This document shows, in pieces, positions 9,083-16,766 of a stretch of DNA of 64,000 nucleotides (position 1 is its first letter; the number at the start of each line of letters is the position of its first letter). The position numbers were made by a program, and so were the translations under genes. The stretch spans positions 62,001 to 126,000 of the forward strand of contig NZ_SJSA01000001.1 of NCBI RefSeq assembly GCF_004766125.1, given 5' to 3'. The notes below the pieces were generated by a model that had not been told where the DNA came from, searched no databases, and was given only the letters and a program-made list of their open reading frames with translations. Source of the DNA: Duncaniella freteri. Lineage in GTDB: Bacteria > Bacteroidota > Bacteroidia > Bacteroidales > Muribaculaceae.

Positions 9083-9116
9083 GGCGGTTTTGCTTCGTAC
9101 CCTCAGCAAAACCGCC
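9083..9116. terminator. Bidirectional terminator between pcfJ and a convergent gene
   Basis: GGCGGTTTTGC (9083-9093) pairs perfectly with GCAAAACCGCC (9106-9116). It sits between convergent genes ending at 9040 (+) and 9138 (-). Confidence 0.75.
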
Positions 9117-9137
9117 TGCTTGGAAATTATTTATATT

Positions 9138-9695
9138 CTATAAATTAAAGAACGAGACCTCTTCCTCTAACCTTTTCCATAAGTCTGTTATTTCGTTTTC
9201 TTTGTCAATAGCGTATTCTAATATAGAACAATTATCTTGAAAAAATTGTGTTTCGTGCGGGAAACAATAAAGAATCAAATTCTTTAAGAACCCAGGGAAT
9301 GATGTCTTTCCTGAAGCTATCACCTCATCAATGTCTTCAATGTGAGGAAAAACTCGAATAGAGAAACTCTCTTGCCGAAAGTTTGGCAAAATTCTTTTAT
9401 AATGATCCAATTCTGTATTAAACAAAAGTAATGACGTCCTGACATGTACCTCAGAGTAGACCTTTTTAACACCCTCTAAGATCAGATCATCAATTATATC
9501 CGAGGGATATCGTTCTTCTTTATTCCCAAAATACAGACCTTCATCAGGATTAGAAGCCGGTTTCATTTTATAATTAGGCATAGGCCTTCTTAAATATATC
9601 ATTTCGGCTCTATGCGGCACACCTCCAATTTCTTGTACGACAGAAATCGTCTTCACGAATCTTATTTCATCTTGCGGTAAAATTGTAATAACCAT
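9138..9695 (-). CDS. Hypothetical cargo protein (185 aa)
   Basis: A 185-residue protein starting MVITILPQDE and ending EEVSFFNL. No domain recognised and no membrane segment. The gene is AT-rich compared with the flanking operons and lies on the cargo (reverse) strand, 200 nt downstream of the AbiE pair. It may be a separate cargo gene. The intervening 9696-9896 holds no further gene that I can support. Confidence 0.6.
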   Translation of the reverse strand: MVITILPQDEIRFVKTISVVQEIGGVPHRAEMIYLRRPMPNYKMKPASNPDEGLYFGNKEERYPSDIIDDLILEGVKKVYSEVHVRTSLLLFNTELDHYKRILPNFRQESFSIRVFPHIEDIDEVIASGKTSFPGFLKNLILYCFPHETQFFQDNCSILEYAIDKENEITDLWKRLEEEVSFFNL

Positions 9696-9896
9696 ATACT
9701 ATAAGAACCATAAATTTATTATTTCAACAATCTATCTGCATAATAGTTCATTCAATTTACATATTTTGTATACATTAAACAATCGGTGGTGATATTTCTT
9801 ATGTTTTGAAGCTATGTTAGCAAGGAGAATCGGCAAGACTAAATGACGGCAGAACCTGCGAAAATTTGCCATTGTTTAGTCGATGGAATATTATAC

Positions 9897-10958
9897 TTAC
9901 ATCAGATTATCTATGAGATACCAATAATAGAAGGCTTCCGGGCGGCTCTTTTTGAGTTTGTTCAACTTTGCCGGGAGAACCGTACATATACTCATTTCTT
10001 GAGTGACAGATTCGAGACTATATTTTTGAATATTGGTGATGCCTTTCTCTATACAGGTTGCTATATAGGCAGCTTTTGCAGAATCTACTATCGCATCCTC
10101 TATGAAGTATCTGTTCTCAAAAATGAATGATCCGAGTCGTTTTATTCCATCTTGCAGGAGTGAAAAATCTCCGGTGCCAAATAATCCTCTTGTGGCAATC
10201 AGCAAGGCTGTCTGGCGTATATCATCGAAAATTATTGATACATCGCTACCAAGGTTACGATAACCAAGTTCCACAAGTGCTATACGATGAAAAGATTTCG
10301 TTGTTATCTCCAGATTATCAACCGCATCAAACAGACGGCCTATGTCGTATGCCTGTTTCATGATTTCGGTTGAATGAGGATTGCCGTTTTTGTAATAAGG
10401 AATACCGGTTGTATTCGGAGCAAATGCGGTAAGTTTATCGCCAAGTATATCTCCTATGGACGGTACTTTTACGGTAGATGGTGCGTCATCAAGTTCTATA
10501 AATTGATTTATCACATCAACCACATTCACCTGGTTGTAATGCGTATCCTCATAGAGAACATCAAGCAGTATATAGGACTCTTGATTAGACCTGTCATTGT
10601 AGGCTATCTGGTAAAAGAACTTGGAGTGTGTCTTGGATATGTCTTTGCCTGCCTGTCTGCGCTCTTTAAGCTCAGTTCTTGTGAAACCGAAGTCATTAAT
10701 CTTATCGAGATATTCCTCAACATTTGTACCCGGAGGACAAATTATATCAATGTCTATTGACAGTCGCTTTGTGCCATCCCCGAGAATCAGCCCCACACAA
10801 GTACCTCCCTTGAAGATGAAAGGACAGCCTGAACGTGCAAGCATATCAAGCAGGGCGTATGCCCTTACCACCTTCTCGATTATACCGAGATCGTTGTATC
10901 TATATTTACGAGACATGGACTGAAACCAGTCTTTTGTGAAGCATTGTTCCTTAATCAT
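9897..10958 (-). CDS. abiEii: AbiEii-family nucleotidyltransferase toxin
   Basis: A 353-residue protein with the DNA-polymerase-beta-type nucleotidyltransferase motif of AbiEii toxins: FIFKGGTCVGL, then RLSIDIDIICP (about residues 47-75), giving the GG and D-x-D metal-binding elements. In the family the toxin modifies tRNA or another target and causes bacteriostasis on phage infection, and the cognate AbiEi represses the operon. The ATG overlaps the abiEi end by 8 nt, as usual for this translationally coupled pair. Identification is good. Antiviral activity here is inferred. Confidence 0.85.
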   Translation of the reverse strand: MIKEQCFTKDWFQSMSRKYRYNDLGIIEKVVRAYALLDMLARSGCPFIFKGGTCVGLILGDGTKRLSIDIDIICPPGTNVEEYLDKINDFGFTRTELKERRQAGKDISKTHSKFFYQIAYNDRSNQESYILLDVLYEDTHYNQVNVVDVINQFIELDDAPSTVKVPSIGDILGDKLTAFAPNTTGIPYYKNGNPHSTEIMKQAYDIGRLFDAVDNLEITTKSFHRIALVELGYRNLGSDVSIIFDDIRQTALLIATRGLFGTGDFSLLQDGIKRLGSFIFENRYFIEDAIVDSAKAAYIATCIEKGITNIQKYSLESVTQEMSICTVLPAKLNKLKKSRPEAFYYWYLIDNLM

Positions 10959-11679
10959 GGGTGTTCAGATTTTCGAGGGCTTTCCCGACTTTATCCTTTG
11001 CATTGCGCCTGGAAGCATAGCGCATGAGGGTTGAACGGTTTACGGAATATGTATTCATGACATGATCGAGGATGTAATGCCATTCCGAGCCATGGAGATA
11101 ATCCATATCATCATCACACAAAATGTCTACAAGAATTTTCTCTATCCTTGGGGTTGATATTCCCCGTATCTCAGTAAGTGGAGATTCTGATATGAGGGGC
11201 TTGACGATAACAGCTTCTTTGGAAATATCAATGTTGTCATATACAAACTCCTTATTTGGATTAAGATAGGCTATATATCTTTCACTTTTCAGCCAATGGA
11301 AGACTGACTCCATCGCTTCGCGTTCAACCTCAATGTAAATGAGATTATTCGATGAAAGATGATGCTGGAAATCGGCAAGCACCTGCCCGTCAAAGACACT
11401 AACTTTTATAAACGGAAATGTTCCGCCAATGCGTTTTCCTAATTTTAGCGCTTTCTCTCGCAACTGGGGAGTATAGCACGTTGACTGATGTTGCCGACTT
11501 GTATAAATACCGCGTCCAAGCTTGAACAGGATATCATCTTTCACCATCTCCCTGAGATACCAGGAAAGCGTGACTTTTGATATGTTGATAATACCGTTTA
11601 GATATGAAAATAGATCGGCAAACCGGAAAGATTCCCGATTTTCCGCATACGTCAATATGGCTGCTCTCGTCTCAATCAT
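10951..11679 (-). CDS. abiEi: AbiEi-type antitoxin / autorepressor
   Basis: A 242-residue protein. The N-terminal roughly 60 residues form a winged-HTH-like region (ESFRFADLFSYL, then VTLSWYLREMVKDD), followed by a larger domain typical of type IV AbiEi antitoxins. AbiEi proteins neutralise AbiEii and repress their own promoter by binding inverted repeats. A 19-bp perfect palindrome overlaps the promoter just upstream, which fits that model. The gene is the first of a two-gene operon with abiEii. Confidence 0.8.
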   Translation of the reverse strand: MIETRAAILTYAENRESFRFADLFSYLNGIINISKVTLSWYLREMVKDDILFKLGRGIYTSRQHQSTCYTPQLREKALKLGKRIGGTFPFIKVSVFDGQVLADFQHHLSSNNLIYIEVEREAMESVFHWLKSERYIAYLNPNKEFVYDNIDISKEAVIVKPLISESPLTEIRGISTPRIEKILVDILCDDDMDYLHGSEWHYILDHVMNTYSVNRSTLMRYASRRNAKDKVGKALENLNTHD

Positions 11680-11701
11680 TGATTGTATTCATTTTCTGAT
11701 G

Positions 11702-11750
11702 CAAAGATAACTATATAACGGCAAATATTCAAATATTTGCCGTTATATAG
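11702..11750 (-). promoter_or_regulatory. abiE promoter with 19-bp palindromic operator
   Basis: On the reverse strand TTTG (11733-11730), a 20-nt spacer and TATCTTTG (11709-11702) make an exact Bacteroidales promoter. A perfect inverted repeat, CTATATAACGGCAAATATT (11711-11729) and its complement at 11732-11750 with 2 nt between, covers the spacer and the -33 box. Binding there would block transcription, so this is the likely AbiEi operator. Confidence 0.75.
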
Positions 11751-11811
11751 CGCTGTCAAGTCTTATGAGTCAATACATCAGTTCAAGATTGTCTCTATTC
11801 TCTTGTGTGCA

Positions 11812-12073
11812 TTGAGCCTCGGCAGGGACAGGCGTTTTGACGTGCGAAGTTACTGCGTCCGGGAGGAACGTCAAGTGACGCTGCGCTTGTGGTCGGCGTC
11901 CGCACTCGTGAGCCTCCACAAGTTCTTCTCGTGCCTCAAACAATTTGGGTATCCCTCGTTTGCCGCTGACTCCACACTTGCCTTATCCTCCCTTATGGCC
12001 GCAGTTGTGGAACTGCACGAAAAACGGCCAGCCCTGCCGGAGAAGCTCAAAGAGCTTCAAACAAAAGGGAAAA
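11812..12073 (+). repeat. Structured leader repeat, copy 3 (5' truncated)
   Basis: Only the last 262 nt of the leader are present, starting at TTGAGCCTCGGCAGG. They differ from copies 1 and 2 at eight aligned positions. The GCAGTT-GTGG-AACTGC and GAAGCTC-AAA-GAGCTTC hairpins are intact. Seven of the eight changes would alter the amino acid in the forward reading frame, which argues against a conserved protein. The missing 5' half is replaced by the abiE promoter region, so the AbiE module probably inserted here. It leads into the operon at 12106. Confidence 0.7.
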
Positions 12074-12105
12074 TATTAACTCAAACGCTCAAACATCAAA
12101 GGACT

Positions 12106-12300
12106 ATGCGAGTAAAACGAATGAAAGTAGCGGAGGGCAGACGGCTAAATATCGGGCAGTTCCCCAATTTCCACCGCTCCGGCTCCATTAGGGGCATGAA
12201 AAAACTGTACTATGGCGAGGACTGCCTTTTGGTACGCTGTGGCAACTACATCTACAACGTGACCTCCGAACCCTCAATCTACAATCAGGCAACAATCTAA
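12106..12300 (+). CDS. Small basic hypothetical protein (64 aa)
   Basis: Starts MRVKRMKVAEGRR at 12106. The upstream open frame runs into the leader repeat and is not part of the gene. It encodes 64 residues, with a basic N-terminus and a strand-rich C-terminus (CLLVRCGNYIYNVTSE). No family recognised. First gene of the leader-3 operon, followed after 12 nt by the next gene. Confidence 0.6.
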   Translation: MRVKRMKVAEGRRLNIGQFPNFHRSGSIRGMKKLYYGEDCLLVRCGNYIYNVTSEPSIYNQATI

Positions 12301-12312
12301 AACAAATACACT

Positions 12313-12633
12313 ATGGAAGATTATAACGGAATAGCAATATCCAAGAACGACAAGGGATTTGTCGTGGCGTTTGACAACTTTGTCAACGGCAAAATGCAAT
12401 CCGCAACCAACACAGGAAAGGCACTCGCCACAATACACCGCTATTTGCAGTCGCAGGCTTTCAAGGTGTGCGTGGCTTATATCCGTCAGCTCGCTGTTAA
12501 CTACCGCACCGGCTATTATGACGAGCGGAACGAGACGGCAGCCCGGAGAGCGGTAATGATGTACGACACGCTGATGAACGGCGATGAAATCTATGACCCC
12601 GAATATAAGGAACTAAAGGATAAAAGCGTATGA
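12313..12633 (+). CDS. Hypothetical protein (106 aa)
   Basis: A 106-residue protein starting MEDYNGIAIS. Mostly alpha-helical by appearance, with a charged C-terminus (YKELKDKSV). No known domain. Its stop overlaps the start of the next gene by ATGA, so the two are translationally coupled. Confidence 0.65.
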   Translation: MEDYNGIAISKNDKGFVVAFDNFVNGKMQSATNTGKALATIHRYLQSQAFKVCVAYIRQLAVNYRTGYYDERNETAARRAVMMYDTLMNGDEIYDPEYKELKDKSV

Positions 12634-12797
12634 ACGATACCGATTTTCCCGAATACGGACGCCAGTGCGAGTTGCTGACACCGTGGCGAGGCTACCACCG
12701 TGGCACAATCGTAGGACTGAACGGCTACCGCTTCATCATCGAGGTAAGCAGTGGCGCGAGGATTGAACTTTACGAAGATGAAATTGAATTTGACTGA
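12630..12797 (+). CDS. Very small hypothetical protein (55 aa)
   Basis: Encodes 55 residues, MNDTDFPEYGRQC to YEDEIEFD. Its ATG overlaps the previous stop (ATGA) and its stop lies 2 nt before the next ATG, so it is embedded in a tightly packed operon and is very likely real despite its size. The RGYHRGTIVGLNGYRFIIEV segment suggests a small beta-barrel (SH3-like) fold. No family recognised. Confidence 0.6.
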   Translation: MNDTDFPEYGRQCELLTPWRGYHRGTIVGLNGYRFIIEVSSGARIELYEDEIEFD

Positions 12798-12799
12798 CT

Positions 12800-13162
12800 A
12801 TGAACAGACTTTTGACACCGAAATTTGAGGAAGCCATAAAGGACTATCCTCTGTATTCGCAGGACGGCAAGGAGAGAAATGCCGTGTGTGTGGCGATATT
12901 CACTATCGGAAATGTCCGTTGGTTTGTGCTTGAAGGAGGCAAAGAGGGAGACGATACAATCCTTTACTGCATAGTGGTCGGGCTCGGCGAAGATGAATAC
13001 GGCTATGTGTCGCTCAACGAACTTGCCGATGTCGAACTCGACTACCGCAAACAAGGCTTCGGCATTATCCGAGTGATACAAATGCCGTATTTCACCCCAT
13101 GCCCCATAGGGCAGATAAGCGACAAGAGGCTTCAAGACTTCTTGAACCGCCTCTACGATTGA
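12800..13162 (+). CDS. Hypothetical protein (120 aa)
   Basis: A 120-residue protein starting MNRLLTPKFEEAI, resembling the DUF2958-like or small single-domain proteins of mobile elements: FEEAIKDYPLYSQDG, then a hydrophobic strand pair, a GYVSLNELADVEL segment and a C-terminal FTPCPIGQISDK. I am not certain of the family. It lies in the middle of the leader-3 operon. Confidence 0.6.
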   Translation: MNRLLTPKFEEAIKDYPLYSQDGKERNAVCVAIFTIGNVRWFVLEGGKEGDDTILYCIVVGLGEDEYGYVSLNELADVELDYRKQGFGIIRVIQMPYFTPCPIGQISDKRLQDFLNRLYD

Positions 13163-13172
13163 CCGAACACAT

Positions 13173-13198
13173 CAGCCGTGGCACAACCGCCACGGCTG
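13173..13198 (+). other. Intergenic hairpin upstream of a start codon
   Basis: CAGCCGTGG (13173-13181) pairs with CCACGGCTG (13190-13198) with an 8-nt loop. It ends 18 nt before the chosen ATG at 13217. Same layout as at 3916 and 13621. Confidence 0.5.
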
Positions 13199-13216
13199 AC
13201 ATTACACCGTAAGAAT

Positions 13217-13597
13217 ATGGATATACAAGATATAATCGACATGATAACCGAATGTGCCGAAGCTAACGGCTGGCACGTCCATACTGAAAAATACCTCGAC
13301 GCTGATTTATGGCTGTTTGAGTTCTCGCAATACACAAAGGCAGGGCAGGATTTTAATTTCTCGGCAGAAATGAGATATGCCGACCCCGATACTTTGATAA
13401 AGTCAGTGAGAGAATATTACGAGAACTATGACCCCGATGAGGAGGCATATCTCTGGATTGGCGATGACGGACACGGCAAGAACGGTGCGCCATACCGTAT
13501 CTCGGATATTGTAGCCGACATGGAGGACGCGGAGTCCATTGTCGGCACTCTGCTTGAAGCCTTTGAGGGACTTGACTTTGCCCCATGCGGTGAATAG
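13217..13597 (+). CDS. Hypothetical protein, tandem paralog A (126 aa)
   Basis: I place the start at the ATG at 13217 (MDIQDIIDMITECA), because the upstream GTG extension would run through the hairpin. Acidic, 126 residues. It shares a pattern with the next gene: a short N-terminal amphipathic helix, GW-H/S-V, an F-x-FSAEM segment, and a C-terminal acidic helix. The two genes are therefore tandem paralogs. No family recognised; no membrane segment. Confidence 0.6.
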   Translation: MDIQDIIDMITECAEANGWHVHTEKYLDADLWLFEFSQYTKAGQDFNFSAEMRYADPDTLIKSVREYYENYDPDEEAYLWIGDDGHGKNGAPYRISDIVADMEDAESIVGTLLEAFEGLDFAPCGE

Positions 13598-13620
13598 AGC
13601 CTTACTTTTCAAAATTCGGC

Positions 13621-13647
13621 CTGCCACCTCCATGCCGGACGTGGCAG
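13621..13647 (+). other. Intergenic hairpin upstream of a start codon
   Basis: CTGCCAC (13621-13627) pairs with GTGGCAG (13641-13647), a 13-nt loop, 18 nt before the ATG at 13666. Confidence 0.45.
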
Positions 13648-13665
13648 ACATAAACGTGTAATGAC

Positions 13666-14037
13666 ATGATTTTACAAACCATAATCCAAGTTGCCGCACA
13701 ATGCGACTGGAGCGTGACCGCCAACGTGAGAGACGGAAACATCACCTCTTTCGATTTCCGGCGGAATACCGAGAGCGGAGTGCCGTTCTGCTTCTCAGCC
13801 GACATGACCGGTAGCAAACCGGCTTCGCTGGTGGACGACATACTGTCGTTCATCGACGCTTTCCAACCAGACATCTTCGCGCGTCAGTGGTGTCTGATTT
13901 CGGGTGCCGGAGAGAGCCGTTATGCGCAGACACTCTCCGACATGGACGGCATACGCAGCCAGGCATGGCTACTCGCCATCGACCTATCCGAAGCCTTCGC
14001 CGCTCCGCGCCCCTCACAGTGGTATCTCTGGAACTGA
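13666..14037 (+). CDS. Hypothetical protein, tandem paralog B (123 aa)
   Basis: A 123-residue protein starting MILQTIIQVAAQCDWSV, related to the previous gene by the shared order of helix, W-x-V strand, F-x-FSADM segment and acidic C-terminal helix. It is the last gene of the leader-3 operon and converges on reverse-strand genes 10 nt away. Function unknown. Confidence 0.6.
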   Translation: MILQTIIQVAAQCDWSVTANVRDGNITSFDFRRNTESGVPFCFSADMTGSKPASLVDDILSFIDAFQPDIFARQWCLISGAGESRYAQTLSDMDGIRSQAWLLAIDLSEAFAAPRPSQWYLWN

Positions 14038-14047
14038 CAGTGCCGAT

Positions 14048-14281
14048 TTATCGGTTCTTCCGTTTTCTTCCCCGCTTGACCTGCGGGTGGTCGAGCAGGA
14101 AGATTATGTCGCTTCCGAGTATCAGCCTGTGCCAGCCGTTTTCCGAGCGGCGGTATGGGAGTACCGGGGGCGATTGCCTCATGTATTCGTAAATGGTCGT
14201 ATGGCTTATGCCGAGCAGTTTTCTCGCCGCCATCACCGAATACAGCAAATCAGGGACTATCCTGTGGAAATCAGGGCGCAT
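14048..14281 (-). CDS. Excisionase-like small DNA-binding protein
   Basis: About 77 residues with the start chosen at MRPDFHRIV; a GTG at 14296 is the alternative. It contains an HTH-like stretch (MAARKLLGISHTTIYEYMR) as in AlpA/excisionase-type MerR-like proteins, then a WHRLILGSDI wing and a very basic tail (KRGRKRKNR). Such genes accompany integrases in Bacteroidales elements and may act as excision or transfer regulators. It overlaps the end of the upstream gene by 11 nt, so it belongs to the reverse-strand replication operon. Confidence 0.6.
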   Translation of the reverse strand: MRPDFHRIVPDLLYSVMAARKLLGISHTTIYEYMRQSPPVLPYRRSENGWHRLILGSDIIFLLDHPQVKRGRKRKNR

Positions 14282-14513
14282 GGCTTTTCTCCCCACTTTC
14301 CATCACCGCCTGCCGGCGGTATTCGTTTATGAAAACTTCGGCGGCTTCCACTGCCATCTCTGCGGAGAGGCTGATATGCGCTGGCCACCGTGCAAGACGG
14401 TTCTCCGGAGTCACTACATCCGACAGCCGTATGTCGTGATAATACAGCGCGACTGCAAGGTCATATTTCCGCTGTTCCCAATCTATGGGTGTAGGTTGTA
14501 CGTTGTCTTTCAT
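14271..14513 (-). CDS. Hypothetical protein (80 aa)
   Basis: An 80-residue helical protein starting MKDNVQPTPIDWEQRKYDLA. No family recognised. Its ATG overlaps the stop of the DnaC-like gene by 4 nt (14510-14513), which places it in the same operon. It may be a small accessory replication or mobilization factor. Confidence 0.55.
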   Translation of the reverse strand: MKDNVQPTPIDWEQRKYDLAVALYYHDIRLSDVVTPENRLARWPAHISLSAEMAVEAAEVFINEYRRQAVMESGEKSHAP

Positions 14514-15217
14514 TTTTTCATGTTCTTTTGAGTGTTTATCCTGAATGTCTTTCCCCGCAGGGCGACGAAATTGAACATCTCCTTGAAGCGGTCATATATC
14601 CTCTCGCCATAGACATCCTGTATCTGGTCGATCGTGAAATTGGTGGTGGCATGGGTGAACTGGTGGTAGCGGTTGTCGTAGCGTGACTGGAAGATGTACT
14701 GCATCACATTTTCGAAGTTCCCGTATCTTCCTGTCGGCACTGTCTCGCTGCCAAGTTCGTCAAACGCAACTCTCGGGCTGTCGATATACTGCCTGATGCC
14801 CCGGTAGCCTCCGTGTATGGACTCGTCGGCATAATCCGCACATACATCAATCACGTTGTTTATCCGGAAATTATACCGGTTTCCGTCGACGATCGGCCTC
14901 ACAAGGTAGCAGAACTCCCTGATGATTTCCAGCATGGTGGATTTGCCCGTACCTATGTCGCCCCATATAAGCAGCCCCTTGTCCGGATCAAGGTTCCCAT
15001 CATAATCCATCACCGCCCAATGCACGATGTCGTTGTAGGCAGGTTTCATTTCTTCCCTCACTATGAAGCCGGGGCAGACAGCAACTGCGCACTGCATGAA
15101 AAGCGTCTTGTATCCGCTAATCCTCGATAAGTCCACAGTTCGGTTTGACCGGCGTTCTGCAGCTTCTCTGATTTCCCTGACGGCTTCCGCCGGGTTTATT
15201 TTCCTTGGGTATGCCAT
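14510..15217 (-). CDS. DnaC/IstB-like P-loop ATPase (helicase loader)
   Basis: A 235-residue ATPase with Walker A WGDIGTGKST (about residues 90-99) and a Walker B-like VAFDELGSE near residue 150, plus an Arg-finger-like GERIYDRFKEMFN near 215. This layout resembles DnaC-type helicase loaders encoded next to replication initiators on phages and plasmids. The gene overlaps the upstream replication gene by 101 nt in another frame, an unusually long overlap. An internal start is possible, but the N-terminal helices look genuine. Confidence 0.75.
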   Translation of the reverse strand: MAYPRKINPAEAVREIREAAERRSNRTVDLSRISGYKTLFMQCAVAVCPGFIVREEMKPAYNDIVHWAVMDYDGNLDPDKGLLIWGDIGTGKSTMLEIIREFCYLVRPIVDGNRYNFRINNVIDVCADYADESIHGGYRGIRQYIDSPRVAFDELGSETVPTGRYGNFENVMQYIFQSRYDNRYHQFTHATTNFTIDQIQDVYGERIYDRFKEMFNFVALRGKTFRINTQKNMKK

Positions 15218-15926
15218 TGTTCCGTTCTCGTTCTAATCGGGCGCGGGCCCAGTTGAAAAAATGATCCTTGCACTCCTGTACGGTCGGATGGTTCTTTTTC
15301 TTGATCCTGCACTCCTGAAAAAAGTCAGGCAGCATATCTTCAAGTATTTTCCTTTCGCTGTGCAAGGCTCCGGCTATTTCGTCTAGCGAAGCCGTATCCT
15401 TTGAAAAAAATTCAAAAATTTCTCCTTCACGCGCGGGAGAGAGAGAATTTTTATTTATTTTTTTATTTATATTATTATCTATATAATATATGTCCCCAAA
15501 GGTGTCCCCAACAGTGTCGGAAGAAGTGTCCCCATTTGTGGGGGATTGAGCTTCTAAAGATGGCCCAATAGCCGTTGTATCCTGTGGAGCCATGATTGAA
15601 AAGCCGGGTATCTGATCCATGACAAGCACCGTGTATAAAGTCGCGTTGCCTATTTCAAGTCGCCGTATCCACTTCTGCGCTTCAAAAATCCTCATGTATC
15701 TTCCTACTGTATCTTTGTCCGCTCCGATCGAGGCGGCCAGTTTTCGTGTCGAGGCCACGAACTGACCGGGCAGGATGTCTATTGTCGTGCCTTTTATGGG
15801 GTATGTGCCTTTGGATCTCTGCACGCGGAAAAGTATCTCCAGCCAGAGATGTACCATCCGGCTCTCGGAGTAGAGCCATTCCACGTCGCGGAGATAGTGC
15901 ATTACGGGTATCCATGAACGGTTCAT
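15117..15926 (-). CDS. Replication/primosome-type protein with winged helix
   Basis: A 269-residue protein. The N-terminal roughly 110 residues resemble the winged-helix domain of phage replisome organizers: WLYSESRMVHLWLEILF, then GQFVASTRKLAASIGADK and TVGRYMRIFEAQKWI. A low-complexity Ser/Thr/Asp linker follows, then a C-terminal helical region with DHFFNWARARL, the DnaD/replisome-organizer-type end. It lies directly upstream of a DnaC-like loader, the classic initiator-loader order. Role inferred: replication of the excised element. Confidence 0.65.
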   Translation of the reverse strand: MNRSWIPVMHYLRDVEWLYSESRMVHLWLEILFRVQRSKGTYPIKGTTIDILPGQFVASTRKLAASIGADKDTVGRYMRIFEAQKWIRRLEIGNATLYTVLVMDQIPGFSIMAPQDTTAIGPSLEAQSPTNGDTSSDTVGDTFGDIYYIDNNINKKINKNSLSPAREGEIFEFFSKDTASLDEIAGALHSERKILEDMLPDFFQECRIKKKNHPTVQECKDHFFNWARARLERERNNGIPKENKPGGSRQGNQRSCRTPVKPNCGLIED

Positions 15927-15979
15927 TTCGGCTGTTTATATTCTTGGGGTACATATATATGGAAGTTGGCACGTATGCC

Positions 15980-16255
15980 TCAGGCTTTTCCGCTTGGAGT
16001 GTCAACATCGCGGTTTGTCACATAGAGTTCCTTCGGGAACACCACACATCCGGCGATCCTCTCTATCTCTTTCTTGCAGAAGGATGGTATACAGCAGCAT
16101 CCGGCTTTCCAGTTGTAGAATGTCTTGCGTTTGATACCTTCTCCGCAGGCTCTTACTACCGCCGTCACGAAAAAACGGTGGTCAGTATGGGGTAGCGTGG
16201 CGAGATAGTCGTTAAGGCACTTGGAGTCAATCTCCTTGATCTGTTGTGTAGTCAT
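15980..16255 (-). CDS. Hypothetical protein (91 aa)
   Basis: I take the internal ATG at 16255 (MTTQQIKEID). The longer open frame would overlap the upstream gene further. The protein has 91 residues and contains KRKTFYNWKAGCCCIPSFCKKEIERIA, which looks like a small DNA-binding helix pair with a Cys cluster. No family recognised. It overlaps the upstream HTH gene by 29 nt and is part of the same reverse-strand operon. Confidence 0.55.
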   Translation of the reverse strand: MTTQQIKEIDSKCLNDYLATLPHTDHRFFVTAVVRACGEGIKRKTFYNWKAGCCCIPSFCKKEIERIAGCVVFPKELYVTNRDVDTPSGKA

Positions 16256-16556
16256 AATTTCGTCCTTTAAGATTAAATGAATCAGGTCTGCCGTTTTTTT
16301 CAAGTGTTGCGTAACCGGCACGCGCCCTCACATCGTAAAGAGAGAGGAAAAAACGCCGTCCGTTACGTTCCGCTTTCAGGGAGCCGTCATGTATCGCGTC
16401 GCGTACACGCTGGTCTGAACAGTGCATTATCTCCGCCGCCTCACGCACGGTTATCTTCCTGTCGGGAGGCACCGGTGCGGTGATGTTCCGCTTTATCTCT
16501 TCAAGGGTGTTCTCAATCCTCGTGAGCCTCATTGTTATGCGTCGGTCTTCACTCAT
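16227..16556 (-). CDS. Helix-turn-helix excisionase/regulator
   Basis: A 109-residue protein. An N-terminal coiled-coil-like helix (RLTRIENTLEEIKRN) is followed by a MerR/excisionase-type HTH (ITVREAAEIMHCSDQRVRDA) and a wing (LKAERNGRRFFLSLYDV). This arrangement is common for small excisionase-like regulators in Bacteroidales elements. It is the first gene of the reverse-strand operon and is divergent from the XRE repressor, so both probably share regulatory sites in the 210-nt gap. Confidence 0.7.
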   Translation of the reverse strand: MSEDRRITMRLTRIENTLEEIKRNITAPVPPDRKITVREAAEIMHCSDQRVRDAIHDGSLKAERNGRRFFLSLYDVRARAGYATLEKNGRPDSFNLKGRNYDYTTDQGD

Positions 16557-16603
16557 AGTCGTATCCGTTTATAAGCTGTTTGACATTTTTTCTGTTAGCA
16601 ACC

Positions 16604-16660
16604 ATTAGCTATATTTAGAAAAATGATTATCTTTGCAATTAGAAATAATTAATCTAAATT
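16604..16660 (+). promoter_or_regulatory. Promoter region of the XRE repressor
   Basis: TATCTTTG at 16628-16635 matches the TAnnTTTG -7 box; the -33 region is poor. TTAGAAA repeats at about 16615 and 16639 and a TTAGA/TCTAA pair (16639-16643, 16653-16657) flank it. They could be operators shared with the divergent operon. Confidence 0.45.
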
Positions 16661-16766
16661 AGGTAGTTGCAATAACACTAACAAACTAATCGTGCTAAAT
16701 GATTGTTTGAAGTATTATTATTGGAAATACCTAATCAAATTTATTATAAAATATAAACGCAAGTTT

